From: DATKMS01 sp041497995 | GTDB lineage: Bacteria > Desulfobacterota > Binatia > HRBIN30 | DNA length: 42,953 nucleotides | Direction: 5' to 3' | Assembly: GCA_041497995.1 (NCBI GenBank) | Contig: JBGQHM010000006.1 | Coordinates: forward strand, 1-42,953 | In this document: positions 26,120 to 34,771 of the stretch, in pieces | Position numbering within the stretch: the stretch's first letter is position 1 | How the letters are laid out: the number at the start of each line of letters is the position of its first letter | Program-made: the position numbers and the translations under genes | Notes under the pieces: generated by a model | What the model was told of the DNA's origin: nothing | Databases searched by the model: none | The model's input: only the letters and a program-made list of their open reading frames with translations

Positions 26120-27255
26120 ACTTCGGACGCATCGCCGCGATCACCCGCAAGGAGTTCCTCCAGGTACGGCGCGACCCCCGCAGCCTGCTGATCGCACTCT
26201 TCATGCCGATCATGCTGCTCGGCTTGCTCGGCTACGGCGTGCGCCTCGATGCGAAGCACGTCCCGGTCTACGTGTTCGATCGCGACGGCAGCCAGGACAG
26301 TCAGGCGCTCCTCAAGCGCTTCCAAGCGTCCGAGTATTTCGAGCTCGAACGCGTCGTCGACAACTACGCAGAGATCACCGCTGCGATCGACGCCGGAGGC
26401 TGCAAGCTGGCGCTCGTCGTCCCCCCAGACTTCGCGCGGCGGCTGCGCGACGGTGGTGGCGTCGCCGTGCAGGCCATCGTCGACGCTACCGATGACAACA
26501 CCGCCAACCTGGCGATCGGCTACGCCAGCGCGGTGGTCAGTGGATTCTCGCAGGATGTGCAGCTCGACTGGATGCGGCGCCAGGGGCTTCCCGACCGCTC
26601 GGCGACGCCGCCACTCTCGATCGAATTCCGCACTTGGTACAACGAAGAGCTCGAGAGCCGCAACTTCATCATCCCCGGCGTCGTTGCCCTGGTCATGACG
26701 CTCGTCGGTGCGCTCCTCTCGTCGCTGACCATCGCGCGCGAGTGGGAACGCGGCACGATGGAGCAGCTGATCTCGACCCCCGTGACGGCGCGGGAGATCA
26801 TGGTCGGCAAGCTGATTCCGTACTTCGTGATCGGGCTCATCGACGCCACGCTCTGCGTGGTGGTCGGCATCGGCTGGTTCCAGGTCCCCTTCCGGGGCAC
26901 GGTGGTGACCCTCTTCGTTGCGACGGCCCTCTTCCTGACCGTCGTCTTGGGGATCGGCTTCATGATCTCGGTGAAGATCCCCAATCAGCTCGGCGCGAGT
27001 GTCATCGCCATCCTCGTCACCCTGCTGCCGATGAACATGCTGTCGGGCTTCGCCTTTCCGATCGACCAGATGCCGGCACCGATTCGGGCTGTCACCTACC
27101 TCGTGTGGGGACGCTACTATGTCACGATTCTGAAGGCGGTGTTCCTGAAGGGCAGCGGGCTGCAGGCACTCGCCGGGCCGCTGCTCGCACTGGTGATCTA
27201 TGCGGCCGTCGTGGGAACCTTCGCGACGCGGGCCTTCCGCAAGACGCTGACGTGA
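26116..27255 (+). CDS. ABC-2 type permease (first of two)
   Basis: This 379-residue permease has one N-terminal membrane helix after the amphipathic ITRKEFLQVRRDPRSLL, a large extracytoplasmic domain (about 50-175) and five further helices. It includes the family motif REWERGTMEQLISTPVTAREIMVGKL on the cytoplasmic side and MLSGFAFPIDQMP near the end. It belongs to the YbhS/YbhR type. It presumably pairs with the next gene to make a heterodimeric pore. The intergenic gap of ten bases contains a GAGG before the next start. Confidence 0.92.
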   Translation: MNFGRIAAITRKEFLQVRRDPRSLLIALFMPIMLLGLLGYGVRLDAKHVPVYVFDRDGSQDSQALLKRFQASEYFELERVVDNYAEITAAIDAGGCKLALVVPPDFARRLRDGGGVAVQAIVDATDDNTANLAIGYASAVVSGFSQDVQLDWMRRQGLPDRSATPPLSIEFRTWYNEELESRNFIIPGVVALVMTLVGALLSSLTIAREWERGTMEQLISTPVTAREIMVGKLIPYFVIGLIDATLCVVVGIGWFQVPFRGTVVTLFVATALFLTVVLGIGFMISVKIPNQLGASVIAILVTLLPMNMLSGFAFPIDQMPAPIRAVTYLVWGRYYVTILKAVFLKGSGLQALAGPLLALVIYAAVVGTFATRAFRKTLT

Positions 27256-27265
27256 GGAGGCCGAC

Positions 27266-28399
27266 GTGCTGGCGCGCATCTTCCACATGCTCGTGAAGGA
27301 ATTCCTCCAGCTGCGGCGCGACCGCTACGCGCGCATTCGGCTGGTGGTGCCGCCGCTCATTCAGATGGTGATGTTCGGCTACGCGGCAACGTTCGAGGTG
27401 CACAGCGTCGCCACCGCGTTGATCGATCGTGACAACAGCCAGGAGAGCCGGGACCTGGTGTCGCGCTTCACGGCGAGCGGCCGCTTCGAGGTGATTGCGA
27501 TCGCGCGCGACGACGCGGAGCTCGCCGAGCTCGTCGACCGCGGGCGCGCAACCGTCGCGATCCAGATCCGCTCCGGATTCGCCGCGCAGCTGCGCAAGGG
27601 CGTGACAGCGCCGGTGCAGGTGATCGTCGACGGCACGAACTCCAACACCGCGCTCATCGCCCTCGGCTACGTGAACCGCATCGCCACGGCATTTGCGAGC
27701 GACTACGCAAGCAACTCGGTCGGGCGACTTGCACCCGCGCGCCTGCGGGTCATTCCGAGCGTCGCGCTCGAGGAGCGCCCCTGGTACAACCCCGGCTTCG
27801 AAAGCCGCTGGTTCTTCGTGCCGGGCGTGATCGGGAGTTTGATGCTCGTCATCACCATCAACCTGACCGCCTTCGCCGTGGTGCGTGAGCGCGAGATCGG
27901 CACGTTGGAACAGGTCATGGTGAGCCCGATTCGGCCGATGGAGTTCATTGTCGGTAAGACCCTGCCGTCGTTCTTGGTCGGGCTCGTCGAGGCGCTGCTC
28001 ATTACCCTCGTCGGCACCCTCTGGTTCCGCGTACCGTTCCGCGGCGACCCCTTGGTCTTGCTGCTCGGGGTGTCGCTGTTCTTAGCGTGTACGCTCGGCA
28101 TGGGCCTGCTCATCTCGACGCTGTGCAAGACGCAGCAGCAAGCCTTTGCGTTGAGCTTCTTCGTCCTGACGCCGGGCTTTACGCTCTCCGGCTTCAGCTT
28201 CCCGATCGCCAGCATGCCGGTGCTCATGCAGTGGCTCACCTACCTGAACCCGCTGCGCTACCTTTTGGTCGTTCTCCGCGGCACGTTTCTGAAGGGCGTC
28301 GGGCTCAGCGTCCTCTGGCCGCAGATGCTGGCGATGGCAGTGATCGGAGCGACAGTACTCAGCGTGAGCGTCTTCCGCTTTCGGAAGTCGCTCGACTGA
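27266..28399 (+). CDS. ABC-2 type permease (second of two); its 3' end is duplicated at 33.8 kb
   Basis: This 377-residue partner of the previous permease has the same plan: MLVKEFLQLRRDRYARI, extracytoplasmic domain, VVREREIGTLEQVMVSPIRP, then TLSGFSFPIASMP and a final helix ending FRFRKSLD. The protein looks complete. Its last 139 coding and downstream bases (28268-28406) recur identically at 33852-33990, and the 39 bases before that recur with only synonymous changes. The gene therefore lies at the left edge of an accessory segment, and its present 3' end may have been supplied or copied during an insertion. Confidence 0.92.
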   Translation: MLARIFHMLVKEFLQLRRDRYARIRLVVPPLIQMVMFGYAATFEVHSVATALIDRDNSQESRDLVSRFTASGRFEVIAIARDDAELAELVDRGRATVAIQIRSGFAAQLRKGVTAPVQVIVDGTNSNTALIALGYVNRIATAFASDYASNSVGRLAPARLRVIPSVALEERPWYNPGFESRWFFVPGVIGSLMLVITINLTAFAVVREREIGTLEQVMVSPIRPMEFIVGKTLPSFLVGLVEALLITLVGTLWFRVPFRGDPLVLLLGVSLFLACTLGMGLLISTLCKTQQQAFALSFFVLTPGFTLSGFSFPIASMPVLMQWLTYLNPLRYLLVVLRGTFLKGVGLSVLWPQMLAMAVIGATVLSVSVFRFRKSLD

Positions 28400-28406
28400 C
28401 GGGGAA
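28229..28406 (+). repeat. Left copy of duplicated permease 3' end
   Basis: Bases 28268-28406 are identical to 33852-33990 (139 of 139). The preceding 39 bases (28229-28267) match 33813-33851 with seven substitutions in six codons, all silent. Similarity ends abruptly on both sides: before the codon for Gln in 'QWLTYLNPL' and seven bases after the stop codon. The two copies are in direct orientation and 5584 bases apart. Confidence 0.95.
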
Positions 28407-28552
28407 AGGTGAAACCGGGGCGAAGCGCGTCCGGCGGGGGGTCGAGCGAGTAGCCAAGGGGGCCGTGCACCCGGCGTGATCAATGATGCGGTTGAGCGAA
28501 CACGGCGAGCGAGTTGCAGCACCGGAGAACAGCTACGTTTCGGTAAGCGGCG

Positions 28553-31500
28553 TCACGCCCGAGGCCACAGCATCGATGATCTCGGAGCCCTCCGACGAGG
28601 TTTGACTTCCCAGACGAAGCCAATTGATTCGAGGCGTTCCAAGCGGTCTTTCCGTAATCGGCCGCTGTTCCGCAACTGCCGCTGCTTCCCGAACCAGCGT
28701 GCCAACTCTCGGTTTTGGCGCCAGTTCGCAGGAACTCGGCAGTGTCCGTGGGCCTGCTTGAATGCGAGTAAGGCAGAAATCATCTCTTCCCACTTCACAT
28801 CGTGCGGGTCCCAAACGAGACCGATTTTCTCCAGTCGTTGTGCCCGCTCATCCGAGAGTTTGCGGCTCTTTTTGGCAATACGCTGACCGCTCACCCACCG
28901 ACCGAGCAGCGGGTTTGCCGACCACCCGATCGGCACATTGCAGTGGCCATGGGCCTTCTGGAAGGCGACGAGTGCGGCATACATCTCCAGCCACTGCGCT
29001 TCTCGGGGGTCCCAAACGAAACCGATCTCGTCGAGGGCATGAACGCGGTTCGGGAGTAACCGGCCCGCATTCTTCATGGTCCGTTGCCCGCCCACCCACA
29101 GCGCCAAGCCGGAGTTCTCGGAATATGTTCGAGGCACATTGCAGTGGCCGTGAATAGCCTTGTAGTCCTTCAAGGCCTTGAACATCTGGTCCCACTGCGC
29201 ATCCCGCCGATTCCAGCAAAGACCAATGGTCTCTAGACGCCCGATTCGCTCCTCCGACAACTCCCTGTTACGTCGGGTCTGTCGTTGCTCTCCAACCCAT
29301 GTTGCCAGCTTGCGGTCTTCCGGCCACTTATCAGGAACGTTGCAGTCGCCGTGCGCCGTCTTGTAAACCAAGAGTACACGGAACATCTGCTCCCAGGCCG
29401 CGTCGCGGGGGTCCCAGAAGAAACCGATCTCATCCAACCGGGCGAGACGGTCTTTGGACAGCTTACCCTTTCTCTTCAGTTGTCGCTGCTTCCCTACCCA
29501 CCGAGCGAGCTCGCTGTTCTCTGCCCACTTGTCCGGCACATTGCAGTCCTCGTGCGTGTTCTTGTACGCGGAAAGTGCCCTGAACATCTGTTCCCACGCG
29601 TCCCAGTGTGGTTCCCACACAAGACCAACCCCCTCAAGCCGCCGCACGCGGTCAGCAGACATCTGCCCGCTCTTCTTTGAGGTTCGCTGACGACCTACCC
29701 ACGCGCCGAGATCCTCGTTTTCGGGCCACTTTGCCGGAACGTCGCAGTCACCGTACCTTTGCCTGTATTCCAGAAGGGCGTTGAACATCGTCTCCCAGGT
29801 TTCGCTCAGTGGAGCCCAAGAAAAACCGACCGCGTTCAGACGCTCTGTACGTTCCTCCGACAGTTCTCCCTTTGTTCTTGCCTGACGTTGAGTAGCAACC
29901 CACGTTGCCAGTTCGCGGTTCTCTCGGTGGCTCACGTTGCAGGGCCCGCAACGTTCACGGTAGCACTGCAGCTCCGCAAACATCGTCTCCCAGTAAGCAT
30001 CACGTGCGTCCCAGACGAACCCCAGCTGGTCGAGGAGGGTAACGCGATCGCTCCGAAGGTCGCCGCGCTTTCTCGTTGCCCGCTGGTTGCCGACCCAGGT
30101 ACCCAGCTGCGGATCTTCTGAACAGGGGATCGACACGTGGCAGTGGCCGAATCGCTCTCTGAAGTTTTGGAGCTTGCCGTAAAAATCGTCCCAGGAACTA
30201 CCAAGTCGTTCAAGGCAGCGTGTGGTAATCGCATCGCGAAGTGCCTCGACCGACACCTCTTTCGGCCCTATGGTCTCGACCAATTCGCTGATCCGCGAAT
30301 CGTCATATCCTCTTGTCTTCCCGCGCTCTCTGCGGATTCGCTGGATGATTTCACCAAGCACTTCGTCGTGCTCCTGCATCGCTTGAAGTACCGCCCAGAC
30401 GTCACCGAATTCGGTTCGAGCGACCGCTGCCTCGATCGATTCTCCGAGACTCTCTTGCACATACAGCGGGACCAGTACGTAGCCTGTTACTTTCGCGGTG
30501 CCGGGATTCTTTCTTATCGCCCTGCCCACAGCCTGGACGATGTCCACGCGACTCCGCCTCGGGGCCATAAGCGCAACCATATCAACGGCGGGAACGTCCA
30601 CACCTTCAGTGAGACAGCGAGCATTGGACATGACCGCTTCGTTGGCCCGTCGGAAGTCGTTCATCCTGCCTTCCCGCTCATACGTGGGCATCGCGCCGCT
30701 CACGTAGTAGCTCTCGAAGTTCGACAGGTGTTGTCTGATGCCCTCCGGCCCATCTCCGGCGAAGGCCGCTGCCGATTTCACTCTTGCGTGAAACGTGAAC
30801 ACTTTCTCGATGTCGTGCTGCGTGACGGCCTGCTGAAGCGCGAGCTGGTTGGCAACTTGCCGCGCCCGAACGGTTGCGCCGTCCACAACGACCTCACCGC
30901 GCCGAAGAAATTCTTCGGTGACCATCTTCGACGTCACTACGGAGATGACAACCTTGTAATGGCAGATGATCCCCCGCCGTGCAGCAGTTGAAAATGGCAA
31001 CCGGTACGCGACGGGACCATAGGTGTCAGGGACATCCATGGAATAGACGAGTTTCGCATCCCCGTCCTTGTCACGTCTGGCTACATCGTAATGGCGCGGT
31101 GTTGCAGTGAGAAAGAGCCGCTTCGCGATGGGGAGGTTGCTGTCCTTGAGCGCGAATGCGAAGTTCGTACCCTCCCGCCCGGCGGTCTTGTGGGCCTCGT
31201 CGAAGATGCCGACGTCGAAGCGTTCGCCTCCTACGCCTAGCATCCCCTTGGCAACCTCACGAGCGGACTGGTACGTCGAGAACACGATCTTCACCGCATC
31301 TCCGTCCACCGCGAGGAACCTCTTGACCGCTTGGCAGTCTGTAGTGACAGGGAAGTTCACGTCCGATTGGTGGATCACAAGGTCATCGAGACCTTCCTGG
31401 ACTGTGGCATCGGAGCAGACACTCAAATATGAGAGTGGGTTCCAATGCGTTTCCCTCAGCCACTCGTTGAGCGTTTGCCGAAGAAGGGCAAGCGATGGGA

Positions 31501-32203
31501 CCAACACCAAGACCGTTCGTGGCTGAAGCTGCTCCGCAACCCAAAGCGCCACGAGCGTCTTGCCGGTACCGCAGGCCATGAGGGCGGTAGCGCGGTCCTG
31601 ACCGCGGAGCGCGGCAAGGATCTCGGACACCGCCTCCTGTTGATGTTCTTGCGGGCTCTTCCTTTCTCTGGGTTGTGGCGTGCCTTGAAGCCAGTCATGA
31701 ACGACTCGAAAATCCCGTTCGTCGAGCTCATCCAGGTCGTGCCCGCAAATTGGATAGAACCCTCGGCGCTGGTTGATGACGGGTGGGAGAGCATCGCAGT
31801 TCGTAAACAGGACGCGTTGTTGCACTTGGTCGGCCAGCCCCATGAATGTCGAGAGTTCGGCCCACTTGAGCGGTTCCCGACCAGCCCTAAACTTCACCTG
31901 GTACGCGTGGTACTCGCCGGTTACCGTCTCCATGACGCCGTCCACCCCCATATCACGCCGGGTGTCGAGGGCGAGCTGCTGCTTGACCTTGTGCGGCAGC
32001 ACAGCGAGTGGCCACACGTTCTTGGCCTGTGTGCTGCGCTGGGTGGAGAGGTAAGCCTCGGCGAACACCTCGAATGCGTCGCCCCGTTCCTTTGCGGTGG
32101 CCAGTCCGGCAACGCGACGCTCGAACTCGTCGAAGCTGGTCAGGGTCTCGAAGAGGCCTGCATGTACAAACCGCCGCGCCTCAGGATGCTTCGGCTGCTC
32201 CAT
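28553..32203 (-). CDS. Nuclease-helicase (Mrr-like domain + SF2 helicase + eight helicase-associated repeats)
   Basis: This large protein has about 1216 residues from the preferred ATG at 32203. The N-terminus looks like a PD-(D/E)xK nuclease: KERGDAFEVFAEAYL, then DMGVDGVMETVTGEYHAYQVKF with candidate D88 and QVK. The superfamily 2 helicase core shows LMACGTGKTLVALW (motif I), GIFDEAHKT (motif II), LFLTATPRHYD (motif III) and QAVGRAIRK (motif VI). Eight helicase-associated repeats of about 68 residues follow, each with 'W..M...L..Y....G.CNVP', 'LA.WV..QR' and 'R...L..IGF.W'. Such proteins resemble restriction or defence helicases. The frame extends to 32377, but no homology supports the extra residues. 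The gene lies within the segment bounded by the direct repeats. Confidence 0.88.
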   Translation of the reverse strand: MEQPKHPEARRFVHAGLFETLTSFDEFERRVAGLATAKERGDAFEVFAEAYLSTQRSTQAKNVWPLAVLPHKVKQQLALDTRRDMGVDGVMETVTGEYHAYQVKFRAGREPLKWAELSTFMGLADQVQQRVLFTNCDALPPVINQRRGFYPICGHDLDELDERDFRVVHDWLQGTPQPRERKSPQEHQQEAVSEILAALRGQDRATALMACGTGKTLVALWVAEQLQPRTVLVLVPSLALLRQTLNEWLRETHWNPLSYLSVCSDATVQEGLDDLVIHQSDVNFPVTTDCQAVKRFLAVDGDAVKIVFSTYQSAREVAKGMLGVGGERFDVGIFDEAHKTAGREGTNFAFALKDSNLPIAKRLFLTATPRHYDVARRDKDGDAKLVYSMDVPDTYGPVAYRLPFSTAARRGIICHYKVVISVVTSKMVTEEFLRRGEVVVDGATVRARQVANQLALQQAVTQHDIEKVFTFHARVKSAAAFAGDGPEGIRQHLSNFESYYVSGAMPTYEREGRMNDFRRANEAVMSNARCLTEGVDVPAVDMVALMAPRRSRVDIVQAVGRAIRKNPGTAKVTGYVLVPLYVQESLGESIEAAVARTEFGDVWAVLQAMQEHDEVLGEIIQRIRRERGKTRGYDDSRISELVETIGPKEVSVEALRDAITTRCLERLGSSWDDFYGKLQNFRERFGHCHVSIPCSEDPQLGTWVGNQRATRKRGDLRSDRVTLLDQLGFVWDARDAYWETMFAELQCYRERCGPCNVSHRENRELATWVATQRQARTKGELSEERTERLNAVGFSWAPLSETWETMFNALLEYRQRYGDCDVPAKWPENEDLGAWVGRQRTSKKSGQMSADRVRRLEGVGLVWEPHWDAWEQMFRALSAYKNTHEDCNVPDKWAENSELARWVGKQRQLKRKGKLSKDRLARLDEIGFFWDPRDAAWEQMFRVLLVYKTAHGDCNVPDKWPEDRKLATWVGEQRQTRRNRELSEERIGRLETIGLCWNRRDAQWDQMFKALKDYKAIHGHCNVPRTYSENSGLALWVGGQRTMKNAGRLLPNRVHALDEIGFVWDPREAQWLEMYAALVAFQKAHGHCNVPIGWSANPLLGRWVSGQRIAKKSRKLSDERAQRLEKIGLVWDPHDVKWEEMISALLAFKQAHGHCRVPANWRQNRELARWFGKQRQLRNSGRLRKDRLERLESIGFVWEVKPRRRAPRSSMLWPRA

Positions 32204-32552
32204 GTCTGGTGTCAGATGGAGATTAATGCTAGCCGCGTCGTCCGCGTCAAGCACTCGCGTGCCGGATGCCGAGGTAAACTTCCGGTGGACCCGTCTGGGA
32301 ATTCGATCCTCGCGGCACGAAGCCGCCCAGAGCACGCTGGCCGTATTCTCAGCCCGGTGGAGACTGATCTGCGGCACTTCTTCGGAAAGTCGGCCACTTC
32401 GAATGACCCAGTGGGAGGACGTTGGTGGGCGCGATGTTCATCCTTTTGGAAACTCTGGTCGCGGCCGGCGGACGCCACCTGCGCGAGCGACTGTTAGACC
32501 ATATGGACCGGACGGCACGATGACGCTACGTTCTCTCCACGCAGCGGTCTAC

Positions 32553-33689
32553 ATGTCCAAGAGATCCAAGAACAAGCGGCAACACTATGTACCCAGGTTC
32601 CTCCTTCGGAATTTCTCTGCGAACAAGCGAAGCATCGCGACGCTGGTGCTTTCTTCTGGGAAGCGTATCGACGAGGCCAACCTGCGACACCAATGCTATG
32701 CGGACTACTTTTACGGCCGCGACGCGATGATCGAAAAAGCCTTTTCAACCGAAGAGGACAAGATCGCACGACTCCTGCGTCCTCTCGCCCGAGAGTACTT
32801 GAGCGGCCTCGACGCGAAAAGCATCGGTCGCATAAGGGAGTTTGTGCACTTTCAGCGGCAGCGGACGCTCGCGACGACTGAAAAACTTAATAGCGTGGCA
32901 GACGCAATGCTGAAGCGAATCGCATCGGAGGAACCAAGTCTGGCCGACGTCGATATCGATCAATATCGGATCAAGTTGAACAGTCCGTCGGTGCACGCGC
33001 TGTACACCGCGGTCACCACGATCCCACTGATTCTGGACCTGGGGGTCAAGTTTCTGATCAACAGCAAGACCACGGGATTCGTCATTTCCGACAACCCAGT
33101 CGTCGGGTACAACCAATGGGCCGAGCACCACCCGAAATTCGGCCGGTACCGAGGCACGACAGGGCTCGCGCTGAAGGGCTTGCAGATGTTCCTTCCGATC
33201 TCCGCGGACGTGTGCGTTGCCTTGTATGACCGCTCGACCTACGAGTACGGGAATGAGAGGGACCACGTCTGCACCCCTGATCTTCGCGACGTACGTTTAC
33301 TCAACCGTCTGCAGGCCATCCATGCGTTCGATTGTCTCTACTTCGCACCCGACCGCATCAGTCCCGATGAGATCACGGACTTGCTGAGTGCGCGGGCCCG
33401 CCACCCTGATTTGCGCACAGCCCAGCTCCATGAGGGGCCTGTTAGAACGCGCCCAGATGGAACGCTGAGTCAGATCCTTCTCTGTAAGACTCCAGACCCC
33501 AAAATCGGCGCGAAATTCAGCTTTGTCCGCGTGACAGATCGCAATAGCTACGCCGACTACCAGTTCGCGATGGTTCCGGCTCGTTCCCCGCAGCTCCTCA
33601 AATTGGCTGGGGAATGTCGGCGCAGCCTCGACGAGGAAGTTGAAAGAGAAAACCTCAAGTGGCAAGCACGCGCGGTACGCAGCTCGTAA
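32553..33689 (+). CDS. DUF4238 family protein
   Basis: This 378-residue protein begins KRSKNKRQHYVPRFLLRNFS, the DUF4238 signature (KRQHYVPxFxLxxF), and continues with SSGKRIDEANLRHQCYADYFYGRD and the later TTGFVISDNPVV and KGLQMFLPISADVCVALYD. The family is widespread, often in mobile or defence-related contexts, and its function is unknown. The ATG at 32553 is chosen because the family starts just before KRQHYVP; an ATG at 32520 would add 11 residues. It is divergent from the nuclease-helicase, shares its promoter region, and lies inside the same direct-repeat-bounded segment. Confidence 0.85.
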   Translation: MSKRSKNKRQHYVPRFLLRNFSANKRSIATLVLSSGKRIDEANLRHQCYADYFYGRDAMIEKAFSTEEDKIARLLRPLAREYLSGLDAKSIGRIREFVHFQRQRTLATTEKLNSVADAMLKRIASEEPSLADVDIDQYRIKLNSPSVHALYTAVTTIPLILDLGVKFLINSKTTGFVISDNPVVGYNQWAEHHPKFGRYRGTTGLALKGLQMFLPISADVCVALYDRSTYEYGNERDHVCTPDLRDVRLLNRLQAIHAFDCLYFAPDRISPDEITDLLSARARHPDLRTAQLHEGPVRTRPDGTLSQILLCKTPDPKIGAKFSFVRVTDRNSYADYQFAMVPARSPQLLKLAGECRRSLDEEVERENLKWQARAVRSS

Positions 33690-34144
33690 CCGAGGATGCA
33701 AAGATGTCGGCAACCGCAAGAGCTCTCCCGGCCTGTGCGGGTGTTGACGAACTGCGTGACTGAGAGGCCTTGCCCGTAAGCGTGCGGCGAAGCGCTGCTC
33801 GCCGAGGCCGCGCAATGGCTCACCTACCTGAATCCGCTCCGTTACCTCCTAGTCGTTCTCCGCGGCACGTTTCTGAAGGGCGTCGGGCTCAGCGTCCTCT
33901 GGCCGCAGATGCTGGCGATGGCAGTGATCGGAGCGACAGTACTCAGCGTGAGCGTCTTCCGCTTTCGGAAGTCGCTCGACTGACGGGGAAGGCGGCGGGC
34001 CATATCCAGCGCCTCAAGAACGCTGGCCCCACGGATGTAGGTGGTGCGGCGGTTTACAGATACCCTCGATCGCCGGTCAAAGACCGGAGCAGCGTGATTG
34101 CAGTGTATGCCTGAGATGGGTAGCGTGTATGCCGCGGGGACAAC
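33690..34144. other. Intergenic region holding the right-hand direct repeat
   Basis: These 455 bases contain no supported gene. Bases 33813-33990 are the second copy of the permease 3' end. The sequence before it (33690-33812) and after it (33991-34144) matches nothing I recognise. The open frame that crosses the duplicated part in another phase is an artefact. Confidence 0.6.
33813..33990 (+). pseudogene. Right copy of duplicated permease 3' end (59-codon remnant)
   Basis: This remnant reads QWLTYLNPLRYLLVVLRG and onward to the same FRFRKSLD-stop as the intact permease gene at 27266-28399. It has no start codon or upstream part. The last 139 bases are identical to the left copy and the first 39 are synonymously diverged. 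This is a gene-end duplicate, probably a trace of the event that placed the helicase/DUF4238 segment here. Confidence 0.9.
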
Positions 34145-34315
34145 ATGGCGGCACGATCGGCCCTCAAGCGTAAGGCATTCTTCATCGATGAGCAGTCACT
34201 GCGGCGGGCGAAGAAGTCGCTCGGTGTGGGAACGGATGCCGATGCGGTGCGCGCCTCACTCGAGTGGGTCGCCGAAATGGAGGAGTTCTGGAGTTTCATG
34301 CGCCGAACGCGCAGC
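34145..34315 (+). pseudogene. Truncated antitoxin-like fragment (RHH type)
   Basis: The first 55 or so residues (AFFIDEQSLRRAKKSLGVGT, DADAVRASLEWVAEMEEFW) resemble small antitoxin-type proteins that begin with a ribbon-helix-helix-like segment. After 'SFMRRTRS' the similarity stops. The frame stays open to 34810 but runs through antisense DNA of other genes, so the true end has been lost. No toxin gene is adjacent. Confidence 0.5.
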
Positions 34316-34410
34316 AGTCCCGAACGTCGTGCCAGCTCTGCGTGTGTGCGCCCCTGGCGTTCGACTTCCCGCAGCACCGCCGCGATCAGCTGTGCCTTCC
34401 TGATGCGCAA
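34313..34410 (-). pseudogene. Helix-turn-helix antitoxin-like fragment
   Basis: The reverse strand reads RIRKAQLIAAVLREVERQG followed by RTHAELARRSGL, which looks like the start of an XRE-type DNA-binding domain. It then runs directly into the antisense of the RHH-like fragment. Only about 32 residues are recognisable, and the only start in frame is TTG at 34410. Two antitoxin pieces thus abut tail to tail. Confidence 0.4.
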
Positions 34411-34504
34411 AGCGCGAGATCGGCACGTTGGTCAGGCCAGCACGGCGCGACGAGCCTCGCTGACAGATCGGGAATCCGGAAAGTGCACTGCGACGCACGA
34501 CACT

Positions 34505-34771
34505 TCAGTATTCGTCGACGTGCTCTGCGACGATCATCTTGAGCATCGTCTGGTATCCCAGCCCGCGCTTCGCGCCCTTCTCGCGGAGCTTCTCGACCAG
34601 TGCCGGATCCAGCAGGATCGACGTCGGTCGCGATGGCCCGCGGAGAACAACAGCGCTGTGCGACATCCGAATGTCATCGCCCAGATCGCGCTTCTCAAAC
34701 TCCGTGAGCTGCGCATCTCGGCGCGTCCTGCTAGTTGTCTTCTTGCCCTTGCGGGCGGGCCGCTTCTTCAT
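34505..34771 (-). CDS. brnA: CopG/BrnA-like antitoxin
   Basis: This 88-residue protein has a basic N-terminus and a ribbon-helix-helix-like C-terminal part (PTSILLDPALVEKLREKGAK, GYQTMLKMIVAEHVDEY). An AAGGAGAG stands five bases before the ATG at 34771. It overlaps the 3' end of the BrnT-like toxin gene by about 40 bases, the usual toxin-first order of brnTA loci. The antitoxin looks intact although its toxin is disrupted. The gene symbol rests on this pairing and is tentative. Confidence 0.7.
   Translation of the reverse strand: MKKRPARKGKKTTSRTRRDAQLTEFEKRDLGDDIRMSHSAVVLRGPSRPTSILLDPALVEKLREKGAKRGLGYQTMLKMIVAEHVDEY

Noticed and set aside
31445..32497. 350-codon forward frame antisense to the helicase
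   Set aside because: It mirrors the helicase core, which has all SF2 motifs on the other strand.
28268..33990. Interpretation of the direct repeats as the ends of a classical transposon
   Set aside because: The repeats are coding sequence in direct orientation, with no terminal inverted repeats, short target duplication or transposase.
33770..34114. Forward frame over the right direct repeat
   Set aside because: It reads the duplicated permease end in the wrong phase; the true frame gives the permease C-terminus.
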